In this document: piece after piece, positions 1 to 10,347 of the stretch
Position numbering within the stretch: the stretch's first letter is position 1
How the letters are laid out: each line of letters begins with the position of its first letter
Assembly (NCBI GenBank): GCA_907163375.1
Contig: CAJQUW010015599.1
Coordinates: 186,001-250,000, forward strand
Direction of reading: 5' to 3'
DNA: 64,000 bases
DNA from: Prostheceraeus crozeri
Taxonomy: Eukaryota; Platyhelminthes; Polycladida; Euryleptidae
Notes under the pieces: generated by a model
Databases searched by the model: none
What the model was told of the DNA's origin: nothing
The model's input: only the letters and a program-made list of their open reading frames with translations
Program-made: the position numbers and the translations under genes

Positions 1-1218
1 GATGATGGTGAAATTGGCTATATTTTTGATTTGAACTTGGAATATCCTGCAAACATACATGATGACACTGCCGATTTCCCATTAGCGCCAGAGATGCAGA
101 CCGTAGAGCAGAATATGTTCTCAACTTATATGAAGGATCTACATAGGAAAATAAGACCAGACACTAAATTCAGTTCAACTAAAAAACTCTTGCTTCATCA
201 ATTCAATAGGGAAAATTATGTTGTTCACTATTCAATATTAAAATTTTATTCATCCATGGGTATGAAAATCACAGAAATTCACAGCAGTATAAAGTTCACA
301 CAAAAACCATGGTTGAGAACGTACATTGATATGAATTCACAAAAGAGACCTCAATCAAGTGCCAACTTTGAAAAGTCATTTAATAAGTTGAAAAGTAATT
401 TTTTATATGGTAAAACAATGGAAAATCTAAGACGAAGGAGAAAATTCAAATTAGTAAACAGCGTGGAACAATGTCGCAAATTATCAAATCATCCTCTCTA
501 TGTACAGCATAAGATATTTGATGAAGATCTAGTTGGTATGGAAATGTATAGACCTTCGATAATGTTGAATAAATTGATTTATGTTGGTCAGGCAGTACTT
601 GACTATACCAAATTGGAAATGTACCAGTTGTACTACAATGATTTGAAAAAATGTCCACTGATAAATAGAACGCGGCTTTGTGGAGATGATGCCGATAGTT
701 TTTTCCTATGTTTGTACACCTCACCATCTGTCCGCCTGGAGGATGTACTGCTATATTTTGGTGAAAAATTTGACTCTTCAAACTATGACAGTCATCACCG
801 ACTATACTCAACTACAAACAGAGCCAGATTAGGTTGTTTTAAGGATGAGTGTGCGGGAAAATTGCTTGAGGAAATGATCTTGCTAAAACCAAAAAATTTG
901 TATTTAATGAAATATTTAGATTCAACTTGTGATAGCATCAAGCGGGCAAAAGGAGTGAAGAGAGCTGCAGTTAAAAAATTACATCATAATGATTATAGGA
1001 CTGTGTACTACAGTGAGAAAGATACAAATGAGGAAATGACAATTATAAATACTAAAAATCACGTAGTCACTACAAAATCATTTAGAAAGCGAGGACTTTC
1101 ACTTTGGGAGGATAAACGCTGTTGGTTAAATAAAAATCTATCTCTACCATATGGACACTATAGTTTAGGACTTAACCCCACCTTCAAAGAGAAGGAGATG
1201 CCTTCCTGCTACAGGTGA
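1..1218 (+). CDS. Polinton 1 protein-primed DNA polymerase B, C-terminal part
   Basis: The frame is open from the first base of the window, so only the C-terminal part of the polymerase is present and the apparent start at 31 is not a true start. Identity comes from the family B signature FNKLKSNFLYGKTMEN (the N..YGK..EN block of protein-primed polymerases) and, further on, a GDDADS stretch at the place of the usual DTDS metal-binding motif. The tail after it, with LKPKNLYLMKYLDS and a run of lysines before KAV-like residues, matches the C-terminal layout of Polinton polymerases. In these elements the enzyme copies the linear genome from a terminal protein. Part of a broken element. Confidence 0.82.
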   Translation, partial: DDGEIGYIFDLNLEYPANIHDDTADFPLAPEMQTVEQNMFSTYMKDLHRKIRPDTKFSSTKKLLLHQFNRENYVVHYSILKFYSSMGMKITEIHSSIKFTQKPWLRTYIDMNSQKRPQSSANFEKSFNKLKSNFLYGKTMENLRRRRKFKLVNSVEQCRKLSNHPLYVQHKIFDEDLVGMEMYRPSIMLNKLIYVGQAVLDYTKLEMYQLYYNDLKKCPLINRTRLCGDDADSFFLCLYTSPSVRLEDVLLYFGEKFDSSNYDSHHRLYSTTNRARLGCFKDECAGKLLEEMILLKPKNLYLMKYLDSTCDSIKRAKGVKRAAVKKLHHNDYRTVYYSEKDTNEEMTIINTKNHVVTTKSFRKRGLSLWEDKRCWLNKNLSLPYGHYSLGLNPTFKEKEMPSCYR

Positions 1219-1409
1219 CGTAGAAGTTTAAGAAATTTAACAAAGCAAACTGACCAATCACTGCATTCCTGCGTAGTTGTGCTTACTAATATATAGGTAG
1301 ATTAATTATAAAATGAAATTTCTACATTTTCCCGATGAGTAGAAATAATTACTAAAACATAGGTAGTCCTACTATGAATTGAAGACGTAGCACTCAACAT
1401 CATTTCGAT

Positions 1410-2401
1410 ATGTTGAGATGTAAAATAGCAAGCTTTATGCAAACAAATAAATTTAGGTTTATATTTGAAAACATGCCTCATTACATTAGAACATGGAAAT
1501 TAAATGCTTCACAAAGCATTCACATAACAAATTCTAAGAAAGTAGTCTTTCGTCACTTAATAACAAGTGGTGGAAAACATCGTGGCGTTTGCATTAGCCT
1601 TGACGCATTATCTTCACTGAAAGACTTCGCTGATCTGATTGACAACCATAAGACACGGATGAAGATTCCGCTCGATCATAAGGTATGGATAAAGTGTGAC
1701 TCTACCGTCAAGCTATACGTCTGTTCACCAAAGAGAGAAGATATTGACTATCGATTTTTCCGTTTCAGTGACGTCACATGGAGAAACTTTACAAAAGAGA
1801 CACTACCACATATGATTTCATTCATTAAGGATGGAGGACATCAAGGGGATGGAAGTCGTGAATCGCATGTTAACTACAAAAGTAAACTCAAAACTCAATC
1901 TTCAAGAAATCGAGCGGAACATTCCCAATCGAAAGCAATGGTTATTAATAAAACACAAGATGAAGCCGACAACGAATCTACATCTGGGAAGACCCTCAAT
2001 GTTAACATGGAGGATACAGAGGAAGGACAAATATGTGACTATCCTATTATTTCCAAATGGAACAATCCAATGTGTTGGTGGCTTCACTGATGGTGATCTA
2101 CCATATCTACATTCTACACTGGAAAATGTACTTCGAGACTCATTATCTGAATGGAAAGTGAATGACAATGACTGTGCTATGTGAATTGAACTATCATTAT
2201 GATTTTCGTAAAGTCACATCATCAAATAATCTCACTTATGAAGTGGAACTATTTCCAGCAACACAGATGACTTACTGGCACCCATATCATGTTCATGTGT
2301 TCCATAATGGAAAGGTTGTGATAACCGGCATCAAAGACCTAAATGATGTTCCTCCCATCCTATGTGATTTGAGAAAAATATTTGTGAAATCTACATTGTA
2401 G
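1410..2401 (+). CDS. Polinton 1 gene with TBP-like repeats (broken)
   Basis: A gene region between the polymerase and the protease, on the polymerase strand. Its 3' half contains two similar stretches, LFPNGTIQCVGG near 2050 and VFHNGKVVITG near 2300, each followed by a helix-like segment. This 'hydrophobic-F-x-NG-K/T-h-x-hTG' pattern is the hallmark of the TATA-binding-protein fold, which has two such repeats. The 5' half (KKVVFRHLITSGGKHRGVCISLDAL) has a beta-strand-rich look faintly like PC4/ssDNA-binding domains, but I cannot support that. The inferred role is a viral transcription factor. Broken, about one or two breaks. Confidence 0.5.
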
Positions 2402-2532
2402 ATATGTAAATAACTAGAAAAGAACTGTACATTTGTGAATACCCAACGTGTGAACAACGTGTTTTGCTTTCCCTCTAAACCCAACGATCTGGAGCATAAA
2501 CACAAGGACATTTAGATATAAATAAAGCTTTA

Positions 2533-2994
2533 TTACAAAACAGATTCAATATACTTTGTAAGAATTAGATCAATTTTATAGCAGTCTTTCGAAAAAAGTT
2601 GTAAAACACTTTTACAGTTATTTTTCAATGGTCTCTCGTTGATGAAATAGAGCACATAACCACCACACATGAGAGATACATTGCTTTGGAGTGGAAACGA
2701 TGTGACTTTCTTAATTGTCCAGGAGAACCTATTCATCCATAGTGCAATGTCATGCAAGCGAGGTAGATTAAGAGAGTCAAAATATTCGGCCACTTTATAG
2801 CGATTGATGTATACTGCAACCCAATGTTTACCAGGAAGATTGTTGCTATCCGTATTGATGATAAGCGAACAAGGATCGAAAGGAATTGAATTAGGTAAAT
2901 TATCTCTAGAAAAGACATCAAAAAATATTGTCTTGGAGTAGGGATGAGCATTCCCCATTTTCCTCAAGATTTCGGTGTTGCTTAGGTTACTCAT
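2533..2994 (-). CDS. Polinton 1 adenain-type cysteine protease
   Basis: A 153-codon gene. The order PGKHWVAVYI (His), EYFDSLN (Asp/acid) and LQSNVSLMCGGYVLYF (Gln then Cys) is the Ulp1/adenovirus-protease arrangement. Length is near that of other Polinton proteases (about 150-200 residues). In relatives it is thought to mature capsid and core proteins. The gene overlaps the start of the next gene downstream in genome coordinates (2991) by four bases, a tight virus-like packing. The frame looks whole. Confidence 0.85.
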   Translation of the reverse strand: MSNLSNTEILRKMGNAHPYSKTIFFDVFSRDNLPNSIPFDPCSLIINTDSNNLPGKHWVAVYINRYKVAEYFDSLNLPRLHDIALWMNRFSWTIKKVTSFPLQSNVSLMCGGYVLYFINERPLKNNCKSVLQLFSKDCYKIDLILTKYIESVL

Positions 2995-4266
2995 CTCTGA
3001 TAGCTGACAGTTACGTTTCGCATTCTCGTTATTTGAACTTTGCTATCATAGATAGCATAAATGAGGCAAGTAATTGTTTTCTTCAAAGGTGACTCAAATG
3101 ATACCTCTAGTCGTAGATTACCAGGCTTTGTAACTCCTACGCTTTCACCACCTAGATCTGCATCTGCTGTGAGGTTGTACATAATGAAGAAGTTGCCATT
3201 CTTGTACATATCCATTGTAATTCCATTTGAATCATCTGTGTTAAACATGCTCAGTGCAGTGAAAGTAGAATCATATTCACGTGCAAATTTGCCCTCTTTA
3301 AAATTAGGCTCATAAGCTCTGCAAGCAACAAATATTCCATCCTGATAAAGTGCTAGTTTACTAACGTTAAAGTGTTGGAAATTAAATGGATTCTTTTCAG
3401 AAGCACCAATAAATGACTCATTTTCCACAAATGTGATATACACCGCCTTCGGCATCGCAATGGGAAAAAGATTTGGTTAGGCATGAGAGGATGATCCCGC
3501 ACCAATTGTGAAGTTTGTTAACACACTGTGATTAACTGGATATATTGCATTGCTTTTCCTGTCGCATGCTCGTTGATGACTGACGGGTTCATTGTTACTC
3601 TCCTTACAATGAGCACGGCGCTGCTTATGTTGATTTGATAGTTTGTAGCTCCAAAAGCCATTAACGCGAACTCAGGATTTCCACGAATAAATTTTATTTG
3701 CATTTTAACCTGTGATAGTAGATATCTAGATTGACAAAGGAAATCAAGATAGACAGGTCCTTTCAAATATAATTCCTTTGAATCTGCTGTCAATTCCATT
3801 CGTTTTTTAAACCTCTATTTGAAACCTCATCAAATTTCCCTTACTGATCATTATACCAGCCGGCAACTTGCAAGTGTGACTGTTTAGCTTCCTTCTGAAA
3901 TTGCGTCATTGTATTTATGTATGCTCCATAGGGATATGCTCGATCCCCTCCTTCAATCTGTTTGTCATTCAATATTAAATACACATCTGAGAATAGACTG
4001 GCAAAAGGAAGATTTGTCAATCCCACTTTATCCTTGGTTGAATCAATATTGGTACCATCAGTCTTCTTAATTTGTATACACAATTCTAAATCAATGGATT
4101 GACAGTCAATATAATCTTGAGGACTAGCAGGTATATCAAACTGAACAGGCTGTTGGTTACCATCGATATTTGTTGTGGGGACTATGTCTACAATAGTTGA
4201 GGTAATAATGTCAGTTTGATGAGGCGGTGAATCAAAGAAACACAAAGCCGAATTGATACTCAGCAT
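2991..4266 (-). CDS. Polinton 1 major capsid protein, double jelly-roll (broken)
   Basis: The N-terminal part has FDIPASPQDYIDCQSIDLEL, SLFSDVYLILNDKQIE, YPYGAYI and LQVAGWYND, a block shared by Polinton hexon-like capsid proteins. The middle has ALMAFGATNYQINISSAVL followed by VRRV and NPSVINEH, and the C-terminal part has NVSKLALYQDG then PGNLRLEVSFESPL. These are the recurrent blocks of the double-jelly-roll capsid protein that forms pseudo-hexameric capsomers. It lies between the protease and the basic core-like gene, the expected neighbourhood. Broken, about two breaks. Confidence 0.85.
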
Positions 4267-4276
4267 GGTATTAGCT

Positions 4277-4774
4277 TTACAAATATGTTGTCTTCCTTCG
4301 TTTTGACTTGTTTCCAGTCGCTGTGGAATTTCGTTTGCGCTTTCTTGCTTTCACACGACGTCTTGATTTAGAACGTGCTGCTCTGGTGGGCTTTTTACTT
4401 TTCCTACGCCTTTGCTTAGTAACTCGGCCTGATCCAACTTGTCTTGACTTCCTACGTTTCTTCCGAACTGTGCGCCTCGTCTTTGTTAAATCATCTAATG
4501 CGTCTATGGCAGATTGCTGTGCACGGAATTTCATGGATTCACCGATATCCTCCCCTTGAAGTGCATCAGCTACAACATTTGCACCAAAGTCTAAAGCTCT
4601 GTTTCCAACCCGCTTCTTATGTGGGTCATAAGAAAAGTGATATTCATCTGCATCAAGGTAATCTACACCTAACTCATTTAACTTTGCGCACAATTCAGAT
4701 GGCATTTTCAAGCTTTCAATGTTCAAATTAACTCTTTTTACCAGTTCACTAGAAGTAGTCAATTCATCACCCAC
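4277..4774 (-). CDS. Polinton 1 highly basic core-like protein
   Basis: A 165-codon frame. The first 60 residues are mixed and may be helical. Residues 95-165 are almost pure Arg/Lys with Ser/Thr/Gly (KKRRKSRQVGSGRVTKQRRR and onward). Such composition points to DNA condensation, like adenovirus core protein VII or protamines. This is inferred from composition; no domain is recognised. It sits directly upstream of the capsid gene on the same strand with a 10-base gap, which supports a virion role. Frame looks whole. Confidence 0.6.
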   Translation of the reverse strand: MGDELTTSSELVKRVNLNIESLKMPSELCAKLNELGVDYLDADEYHFSYDPHKKRVGNRALDFGANVVADALQGEDIGESMKFRAQQSAIDALDDLTKTRRTVRKKRRKSRQVGSGRVTKQRRRKSKKPTRAARSKSRRRVKARKRKRNSTATGNKSKRRKTTYL

Positions 4775-4863
4775 AATGTCTTCGCTGTATACGTGGATAT
4801 CCCATGAAGCGTTTGTTGATGCTTTGAGTTTAGAAGAGAATAATTGAACCTTATATGTATCAT

Positions 4864-5829
4864 TTAATTATTTAATTCTGTCAGCAAAGGTGCGCTTTCA
4901 AGGCCTTTAAACATCCCAAACATTTCAGATCCGAATTCAATAACAGCGGACTCAGACCTTTTCAATGGTGTCTTTTTAGTAAAAACAAGAAATTCTACCT
5001 CCGTTTCAACAGTAAATAAAGTTACTTTCTCTTTCTTATATTCACACGTCATCAAAGTTTCTGGCACTGATCCTTGAATCTTTCTTGCAACGTCTTCAAC
5101 ACTTCTAATAACTTCAAATTGATTCTTTACGCGGATGCTCCTTTTTTGTAATGCATACAACGGCACGATTCTACATCGAAAATCAGTGACTTTCCTCTCC
5201 GAATTCCACCCACGTCCATTGTACCAATACCTTGATGAGAACGTTGTTCTGGAATACCCTAAAGTATGACTCAAATCCTTACCCAATACAAGAAGTACAT
5301 GCTTCCCTTCCTTCAACAATTTTGTTGACCCCTTTATGACTGGTCTGTAGAATTTATTCAAAGTCAGCTTAAAGAGATCATTTATTCGTTGAAATATTCT
5401 ACCGATTTCCTTTTCTGTGTCCTGCAAGCTCATTGTGGTAACTTTAGAATCAAAAGTAGACGTTGTAAATGACTTTTGAATTTTAATCATGTTTTGGACA
5501 GATGGATGAGATGTTGAAAAAGAATGTAAAGTTAGATGATGAAAAGCCCATGTACCATGCAGACTATTGTGAAATATACGAAAACAATCATCCTTTTCTC
5601 GCACTTCTTTATGTAATTCAAAATAGTTGTTTTTTAGCAAACTGAAATCGTTGTAATAAGTAATTTCAGTTAGAGCAACTTCATGGGGTCCATGCAGAGT
5701 AATTGGATTAGCAAATTCAACAGAGTATTGAGATGGTCTGTTGTCTGGGAATATCTTTGGGTTGCTATTGCTTGGAAGAATGATGTTGAAGTTAGTAGAC
5801 ATGTTGACCTCATGTATGTAAGAAGTCAA
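4864..5829 (-). CDS. Polinton 1 penton-like minor capsid protein
   Basis: The opening MSTNFNIILPSNSNPKIFPD followed by YSVEFANPITLHGPHEVALT is the signature of the Polinton penton/minor capsid protein, a single jelly-roll protein placed at five-fold vertices. The likely start is the Met at 5802 (ATG before STNF) rather than 5829, because relatives begin close to the LPSNS block. The middle has KHVLLVLGKDLSHTLGYS, again as in pentons. It is transcribed with the basic protein and capsid genes. Frame looks whole, 321 codons from the first Met. Confidence 0.8.
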   Translation of the reverse strand: MTSYIHEVNMSTNFNIILPSNSNPKIFPDNRPSQYSVEFANPITLHGPHEVALTEITYYNDFSLLKNNYFELHKEVREKDDCFRIFHNSLHGTWAFHHLTLHSFSTSHPSVQNMIKIQKSFTTSTFDSKVTTMSLQDTEKEIGRIFQRINDLFKLTLNKFYRPVIKGSTKLLKEGKHVLLVLGKDLSHTLGYSRTTFSSRYWYNGRGWNSERKVTDFRCRIVPLYALQKRSIRVKNQFEVIRSVEDVARKIQGSVPETLMTCEYKKEKVTLFTVETEVEFLVFTKKTPLKRSESAVIEFGSEMFGMFKGLESAPLLTELNN

Positions 5830-5842
5830 ATGTTATATTAGC

Positions 5843-6994
5843 TTAAAAGCTACGAGTGTCTCCCACCTCTACATTTTGCAGATCCTGGTGCGTTATCCAG
5901 CTATTGAATGAATCAGGATACCCTTTCCATTTAACTAGATATTTCCGTTGATTGCCATGACCTTTCTTTCTAATTATTTTATCAATCACATAAACCTCGT
6001 CACTTCTGTCTACGACTTGCAATTCATATGAGTAAAATTTTCCTTCAATTGGATTACCATGGTAATCTATCAATTTGTACATGATGGGTCTAAATTTTCT
6101 ATTTACTTCATCTATAAAAAACTCTTCTTCAGTCCAATTAGGTAGACAACCCTTCTCAAATGTAGACTTAACCTTCGAAATCCGAACTCTATCACCAACA
6201 TTTATTTTCTTTTCATTGGAAATATTTTCGCTTTCTTATCATACAATCGAAGCCATACATCCATTGCATTATCTGGGGTAACATCAATTGGTCGCATCTT
6301 AATAATACTATGATAGCTTTCATTGTAATTCTTAACAAATTTCTGCAATTCATCTAGGCAAACATGTGTCTTTTTTTGCAGTAAAATAGCGCCATATTTT
6401 CGTTTTCAATGTGCGATTAAACCTCTCAACCATGGCAGCTTTATAAGCACTTTTAACGCTAAACAATTCCACATTATGACTTTTGAGGAGACTTCGAACA
6501 TGAGAGTTCTCAAATTCCTTGCCTTGATCGGTCTGTATTCTTTGTGGAACACGCCCCTCATCGAAAATACTCTGAAAAGCCGCTTCAACTTCTGGTCCTC
6601 GTTTAGATTTCAGCGCACGTGCCTAAGCATAGCGAGATAAAATATCTATTACGGTCAAGATGTATTTATAGCCATCATTGTACTGTGATATCTGTTGCAT
6701 GTCAGCCAAGTCCGCTTGCCATTAACTATCTATATTGTTAGCAACATATTTTTTCGTTGGAAATCGCTTTCTCGCATTTTTGTGAAGAGTGTAAGTCGGT
6801 TGACTCCTAAACCACTTCTTGACTTTCTCTATTCCCACACCTGCTGCACGAGCTAAAACCTCCGGACGACTGAAACTTGCGGGGTGATTTAAGTCGCAAT
6901 AAATCTCCCTCAGCTTCACGGCTGTACTCATCGTCTTTGTTCTGATTTGCACGCGTATTACTTGCACAGGAACTGCTAACACAATTGATATCAA
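5843..6994 (-). CDS. Polinton 1 integrase with C-terminal chromodomain (broken)
   Basis: The 3' end encodes a chromodomain: VIDKIIRKKGHGNQRKYLVK then WKGYPDSFNSWI, with the aromatic residues of the methyl-lysine cage. Upstream on the same strand are remains of a retroviral-type integrase core and an N-terminal segment HPASFSRPEVLARAAGVGIE with WFRSQPTYTLHKNARKRFP, typical of Polinton integrases. Polinton integrases insert the linear element with a 6-bp target duplication; a chromodomain is thought to steer them to marked chromatin. Broken, several breaks. Confidence 0.82.
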
Positions 6995-7098
6995 CCTCTA
7001 TGCCCTCTTCTCCTTCATCTTCGAGCGCAGATTTCAAACAGCAGCACAACTTTTGTAGCGAAATGATATGAGAGAAGCAAAGCTTAATTTATATTTGC

Positions 7099-7197
7099 TT
7101 AATATTTACTATAATCCTTTCTAACACGCATTGAGCGCCTAGTAGCTCTTTTTGGTTGAAGATCATCGGGATCATGCAGCTCTCGCTTGACCGCCAT
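7099..7197 (-). CDS. Small basic open frame in Polinton 1 (uncertain)
   Basis: A 32-codon frame from ATG at 7197, rich in Arg/Lys and Asp (begins MAVKRELHDPDDLQPKRATR). It sits between the integrase remains and the next gene. It may be a tail of a neighbouring gene or a chance frame. No family recognised. Confidence 0.2.
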   Translation of the reverse strand: MAVKRELHDPDDLQPKRATRRSMRVRKDYSKY

Positions 7198-7224
7198 CGT
7201 GGGTGTTTTACTTTTTGATCCATC

Positions 7225-7750
7225 TTAAAAGTGACCCTTATCCAACTCATTCACAGTCGGTCCTCCAATAATATTGTGAGGTACATTTTGATAAGATAAA
7301 ATTTTCTGAAAATATGACCACCCTTGTGGTGCACCTAGTTTTGGCCTTACATCTCTGACAGCATACTGCAGAAGGTCATCTATGTGACTTTTTCTAATAA
7401 CATCACCAGTTGTTTCATCTATTATCTCCCCTCTCTCATTGAACTTCACATGTGGATCAATGAAGTCAAATAATCGCACAGCGCGCACACGATATGGTCG
7501 AGGTGCTGACAAGGTTATAAATCGTCCCAACTTGTCAGGAATCTGTCGCCTCTCATCAATGTTTTCTGCTGCTAACTGCATTCGTCGATAGGGATCCTTA
7601 ATCTTCTGAATTTCCGTATCCTTTTGTGTTAGTTCCTTAAGTTGATTAGTAATAGGTTGATCTATATTTTTTGACTTCTTGTGCACTTTGTTATGTAGTC
7701 AATTGTACATACTCCTCTTGAGGAATGACTACAATCTTTGAATACGACAT
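7225..7750 (-). CDS. Polinton 1 conserved gene of unknown function (broken)
   Basis: The start region reads MSYSKIVVIPQEEYVQLT, a 'VVIP..E...L' opening that I recall from an unnamed gene found in many Polintons. The body contains KIKDPYRRMQLAAENIDERR and later DDLLQYAVRDVRPKLGAPQG, which looks helical and basic. It lies between the integrase and the ATPase. Function unknown; a small DNA- or capsid-binding protein is possible but unsupported. Broken, about one break. The Penelope-like insertion at 7776 lies just upstream of its start. Confidence 0.5.
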
Positions 7751-8516
7751 GTTTGAAAATAATAAGGCAACAAAGATACTTTACTGTTGGTACCAAAAAG
7801 AAATGCACTCGGGAACTTCACTAAGAAAAGATAGTTTTGCCCCTGCTCACATAAAATCCAATTTTGTCACTAGTAGTATTAATAATGTTACTAAAAGATT
7901 CAACAACGAACATGAATTGAAGAAATCCCTCAATCAGTTGGACATAAAATTCAAAAACAACGGGTTCACCCACAATTTCTCTAGAAAATCTAAGTCTAGA
8001 AATAAAATAGTCTCGCAGAATACTAGTAACTTAAAATTACGTTTCATCAATGATCATACAGACAATAAAATTCGTCACTTAATAAAAAAATACGAATTAC
8101 CCGCGAAGTTGATTAGCACCCCAAACAAATCACTTTATTGTAGTTTAAAAAATAAAACCAAAAAACTAAAACATGAAGATTGTGACATTTGCACTCGGCT
8201 GCCTGCCAAAAGCAAATGTACAGACCGTTTCCTAATTTATAAATTCACTTGCAAAATTTGCAATCAAATTTATGTTGGCCAAACCTGTAGACCTTTCAAA
8301 TTCCGCTTCATGGAACATAAATGTGCGATCCAGAAGCAGGACAGGTCTAGTGCTTTAGGTGAACATTCGCAGCATGGCCTGATATCTATTGATGACTATG
8401 ACTTAGACATCCTCGAAAAGTGCACTGACGCGCTAGACACGAGACTGTCAGAAGCGAGACACATAAAGATGATTTGTCCCTCACTGAATCGCAAGCATGA
8501 ACTGACCGTATTTTAA
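7725..8516 (+). CDS. GIY-YIG endonuclease domain, C-terminal part of Penelope-like protein
   Basis: The open frame covers 263 codons, but the first 17 come from the Polinton flank (the insert begins at 7776), so 7725 is not a real start. The Penelope part holds a cysteine pair CDICTRLPAKSKC followed by YKFTCKICNQIYVGQTCRPF and FRFMEHKCAIQ. IYVGQT, the following Arg (FRF) and EH match the GIY-YIG core motif, the catalytic Arg and the conserved Glu-His. In Penelope-like elements this nuclease nicks the target for reverse transcription. The frame is intact to its stop at 8516, suggesting a relatively young insertion. Confidence 0.72.
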   Translation: MTTIFEYDMFENNKATKILYCWYQKEMHSGTSLRKDSFAPAHIKSNFVTSSINNVTKRFNNEHELKKSLNQLDIKFKNNGFTHNFSRKSKSRNKIVSQNTSNLKLRFINDHTDNKIRHLIKKYELPAKLISTPNKSLYCSLKNKTKKLKHEDCDICTRLPAKSKCTDRFLIYKFTCKICNQIYVGQTCRPFKFRFMEHKCAIQKQDRSSALGEHSQHGLISIDDYDLDILEKCTDALDTRLSEARHIKMICPSLNRKHELTVF

Positions 8517-8729
8517 ATCCAACTCACCATCACCTATTTTAAGACGAGTTTGACTGTCAGTTTGTCCTCTTCACGATCGTCCCTAGACAAAGCGAGAATT
8601 CGCGAAACGCGTCGGGACCTTGTAAATTTTCTTTTACTTATAATTACAATTATCACGCCGAAAAGCAAGGAGACTTTTTCATCATCAGCCTTCTGGTCTG
8701 ATCAACAGAATGAACATAAGGCAACAAAG
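7762..8729. repeat. 14-bp direct repeat (target-site duplication)
   Basis: ATAAGGCAACAAAG at 7762-7775 and 8716-8729. Identical copies bracket the Penelope-like insert and define its ends. Confidence 0.75.
7776..8715 (+). mobile_element. 5'-truncated Penelope-like element inserted in Polinton 1
   Basis: The 14-base word ATAAGGCAACAAAG occurs at 7762-7775 and again at 8716-8729, flanking a foreign stretch of about 940 bp. This is a target-site duplication. The insert encodes a GIY-YIG endonuclease on the + strand, the C-terminal domain of Penelope-like retroelements; the reverse transcriptase half is absent, so the copy is 5'-truncated, as is common for the family. It sits in the gap between the unknown gene (7225-7750) and the ATPase, so it postdates Polinton 1 insertion or replication. 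Confidence 0.75.
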
Positions 8730-8759
8730 TATATTGCTCAAAACTAGCTGTGAACCGAG

Positions 8760-9377
8760 AAAACTGTCATTGGCTCAACGGAACTAGGTATGATATTAGT
8801 TCGAAATCGAAGTCGTTCCCGACATTCCTGGGTTAGATCAATAAATAGATAGCCATGTGGTTTTTTAGTAAATCTTCATATATTTTTGAAAGAACTTTAG
8901 GTTGTTGAGGTAATATATGTCTACTGAGATAATGTGTCTGACTGCTGTCTCTTGGATTTTTAAATATTGCCAAATAATGTGTATTCAAACTCCCAGTTCT
9001 TTGCTCTTGACCTCCTTAAAAATGTTTTGGGTGATATAGATTATGAAGGCTTCCCTATGATGTGCTGTCTGAATAAACATTTCAGCTACATCTTTCGATG
9101 ATTTGCTTTCACGGAATAGATCATCTAGCACAATTAAGTCACCTGCTTTGATGTCTTCGGTTGTCGGTAGCCCTTACTTCACATCATAACCTTTCTGGCG
9201 AAGTGCAGAATGTAGTTGTGGTTGAAAAATACCATAATACCATTTAACTCTTTTAATTTCTTTATTAAACATCTCATTTCTAAATTGTAGTAATTGAGCT
9301 ATAAGAGTAGTTTTACCGGACTGACTTTGTCCGGCCACACACATTGTGCGATCAGTAAATAGGCGAAAATCTGTCAT
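8760..9377 (-). CDS. Polinton 1 packaging ATPase (FtsK/HerA type, broken)
   Basis: The N-terminus reads MTDFRLFTDRTMCVAGQSQ then SGKTTLIAQLL, a Walker A loop (GQSQSGKTT). Further along the same strand AGDLIVLDDLFRESKSS is a Walker B strand followed by the usual DDLF. The last part carries YLLIDL-like and RLRFRT-like blocks typical of the C-terminus. Such ATPases pump genome into double-jelly-roll capsids. Gene of about 200 codons, slightly short of the family norm. Broken, about two breaks. Confidence 0.75.
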
Positions 9378-9485
9378 CCTGAAATTTCAAAAGCTTTAAA
9401 GACCGACACCCACCAGTTTGCTTAGAATAAAACAAGTCATGTTCCATAACAACTTTATTCACATTTAGAAACTTTCATTTCACAT

Positions 9486-10231
9486 TCACAGCATTCGTGT
9501 CTCCTCATCAATGTCAGCATGAAAATAACTTCTCTCGTCAATTTGAGCATCTTGGCGTTTCAATTTCAACTTAGCACTCCCTTCCTTGGATTTCCGTCCC
9601 CGTTTTTTGCATTCTTCAACATCCTTCCCATCTTTTGAAGTAGGCTTATCGATGGTGATTAGACACTTATCAATCGACATTGGCTCATAAACCAACTGTA
9701 GAATTTTCATTTATAACGATGCCATTTTTCCGGTTGAGCCGTGAGCACCAATGTATAGTCCGTTGACGTGTATCAAACCCATGTATCGTCCGCGCTTCAG
9801 ATCATCACACTCCATTGTATTTCCAAGTAGATCGAATGCTTGAAAGTGATCGGACAATTTCAAGAATAGTGTATCGAACTCGTGTAATTCCTTATAGCCA
9901 ATTCCTTCCTCTAACGCCTTCCTCCAATATGCAGGAGCACTTTCGGGCAACACAACGCATTCCTTCGCCAAAGAGTCGATGGTTTTGGTATCATCTGCTG
10001 CCATTTCGGAAAGGTCACTCGCATTTGTCTCATGTTGCTATATCCAGATGAAGACATACCATTACTGTAAAAAAATGGAACTTGAAGGTAGAAACCATCG
10101 TCACCATAGCTCAACGTTTGGAAGTAAAAGGTATTTCCGATCCCTTGAACCTTCCTTGTCGGTCGAAATTTTAAGAGATCACGTTCAAATGAGTCGCTCT
10201 CCTCTCTAACTATAAACATTTTTTGAGACAT
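9486..10231 (-). CDS. Polinton 1 gene of unknown function, possible DNA-binding protein (broken)
   Basis: The N-terminal region is MSQKMFIVREESDSFERDLL then FYFQTLSYGDDGFYLQVPFF. A later region is LFLKLSDHFQAFDLLGNTM and GRYMGLIHVNGLYIGAHGST, and the C-terminus is basic (KKRGRKSKEGSAKLKLKRQD) then acidic. The central 'GRY.....VNGLYIG..G' strand pattern recurs in an unnamed Polinton gene family, and the all-beta layout with a charged tail is reminiscent of viral ssDNA-binding proteins. That is inference only. Broken, about two breaks. Confidence 0.42.
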
Positions 10232-10347
10232 AATTCAATGTTGTACTTATTCGGAGCTTTTCAACCACCAGCAATGAATGATAGCTTGAAAGTGATTAAA
10301 GAGTACAAGCGCGTCTCTCTTATATACATATTCGCATGAGTCATCAA

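Noticed and set aside
1410-2090. PC4-like transcription coactivator domain
   Set aside because: Only a loose beta-strand resemblance (FRHL...RGVCISLDAL); not enough to call.
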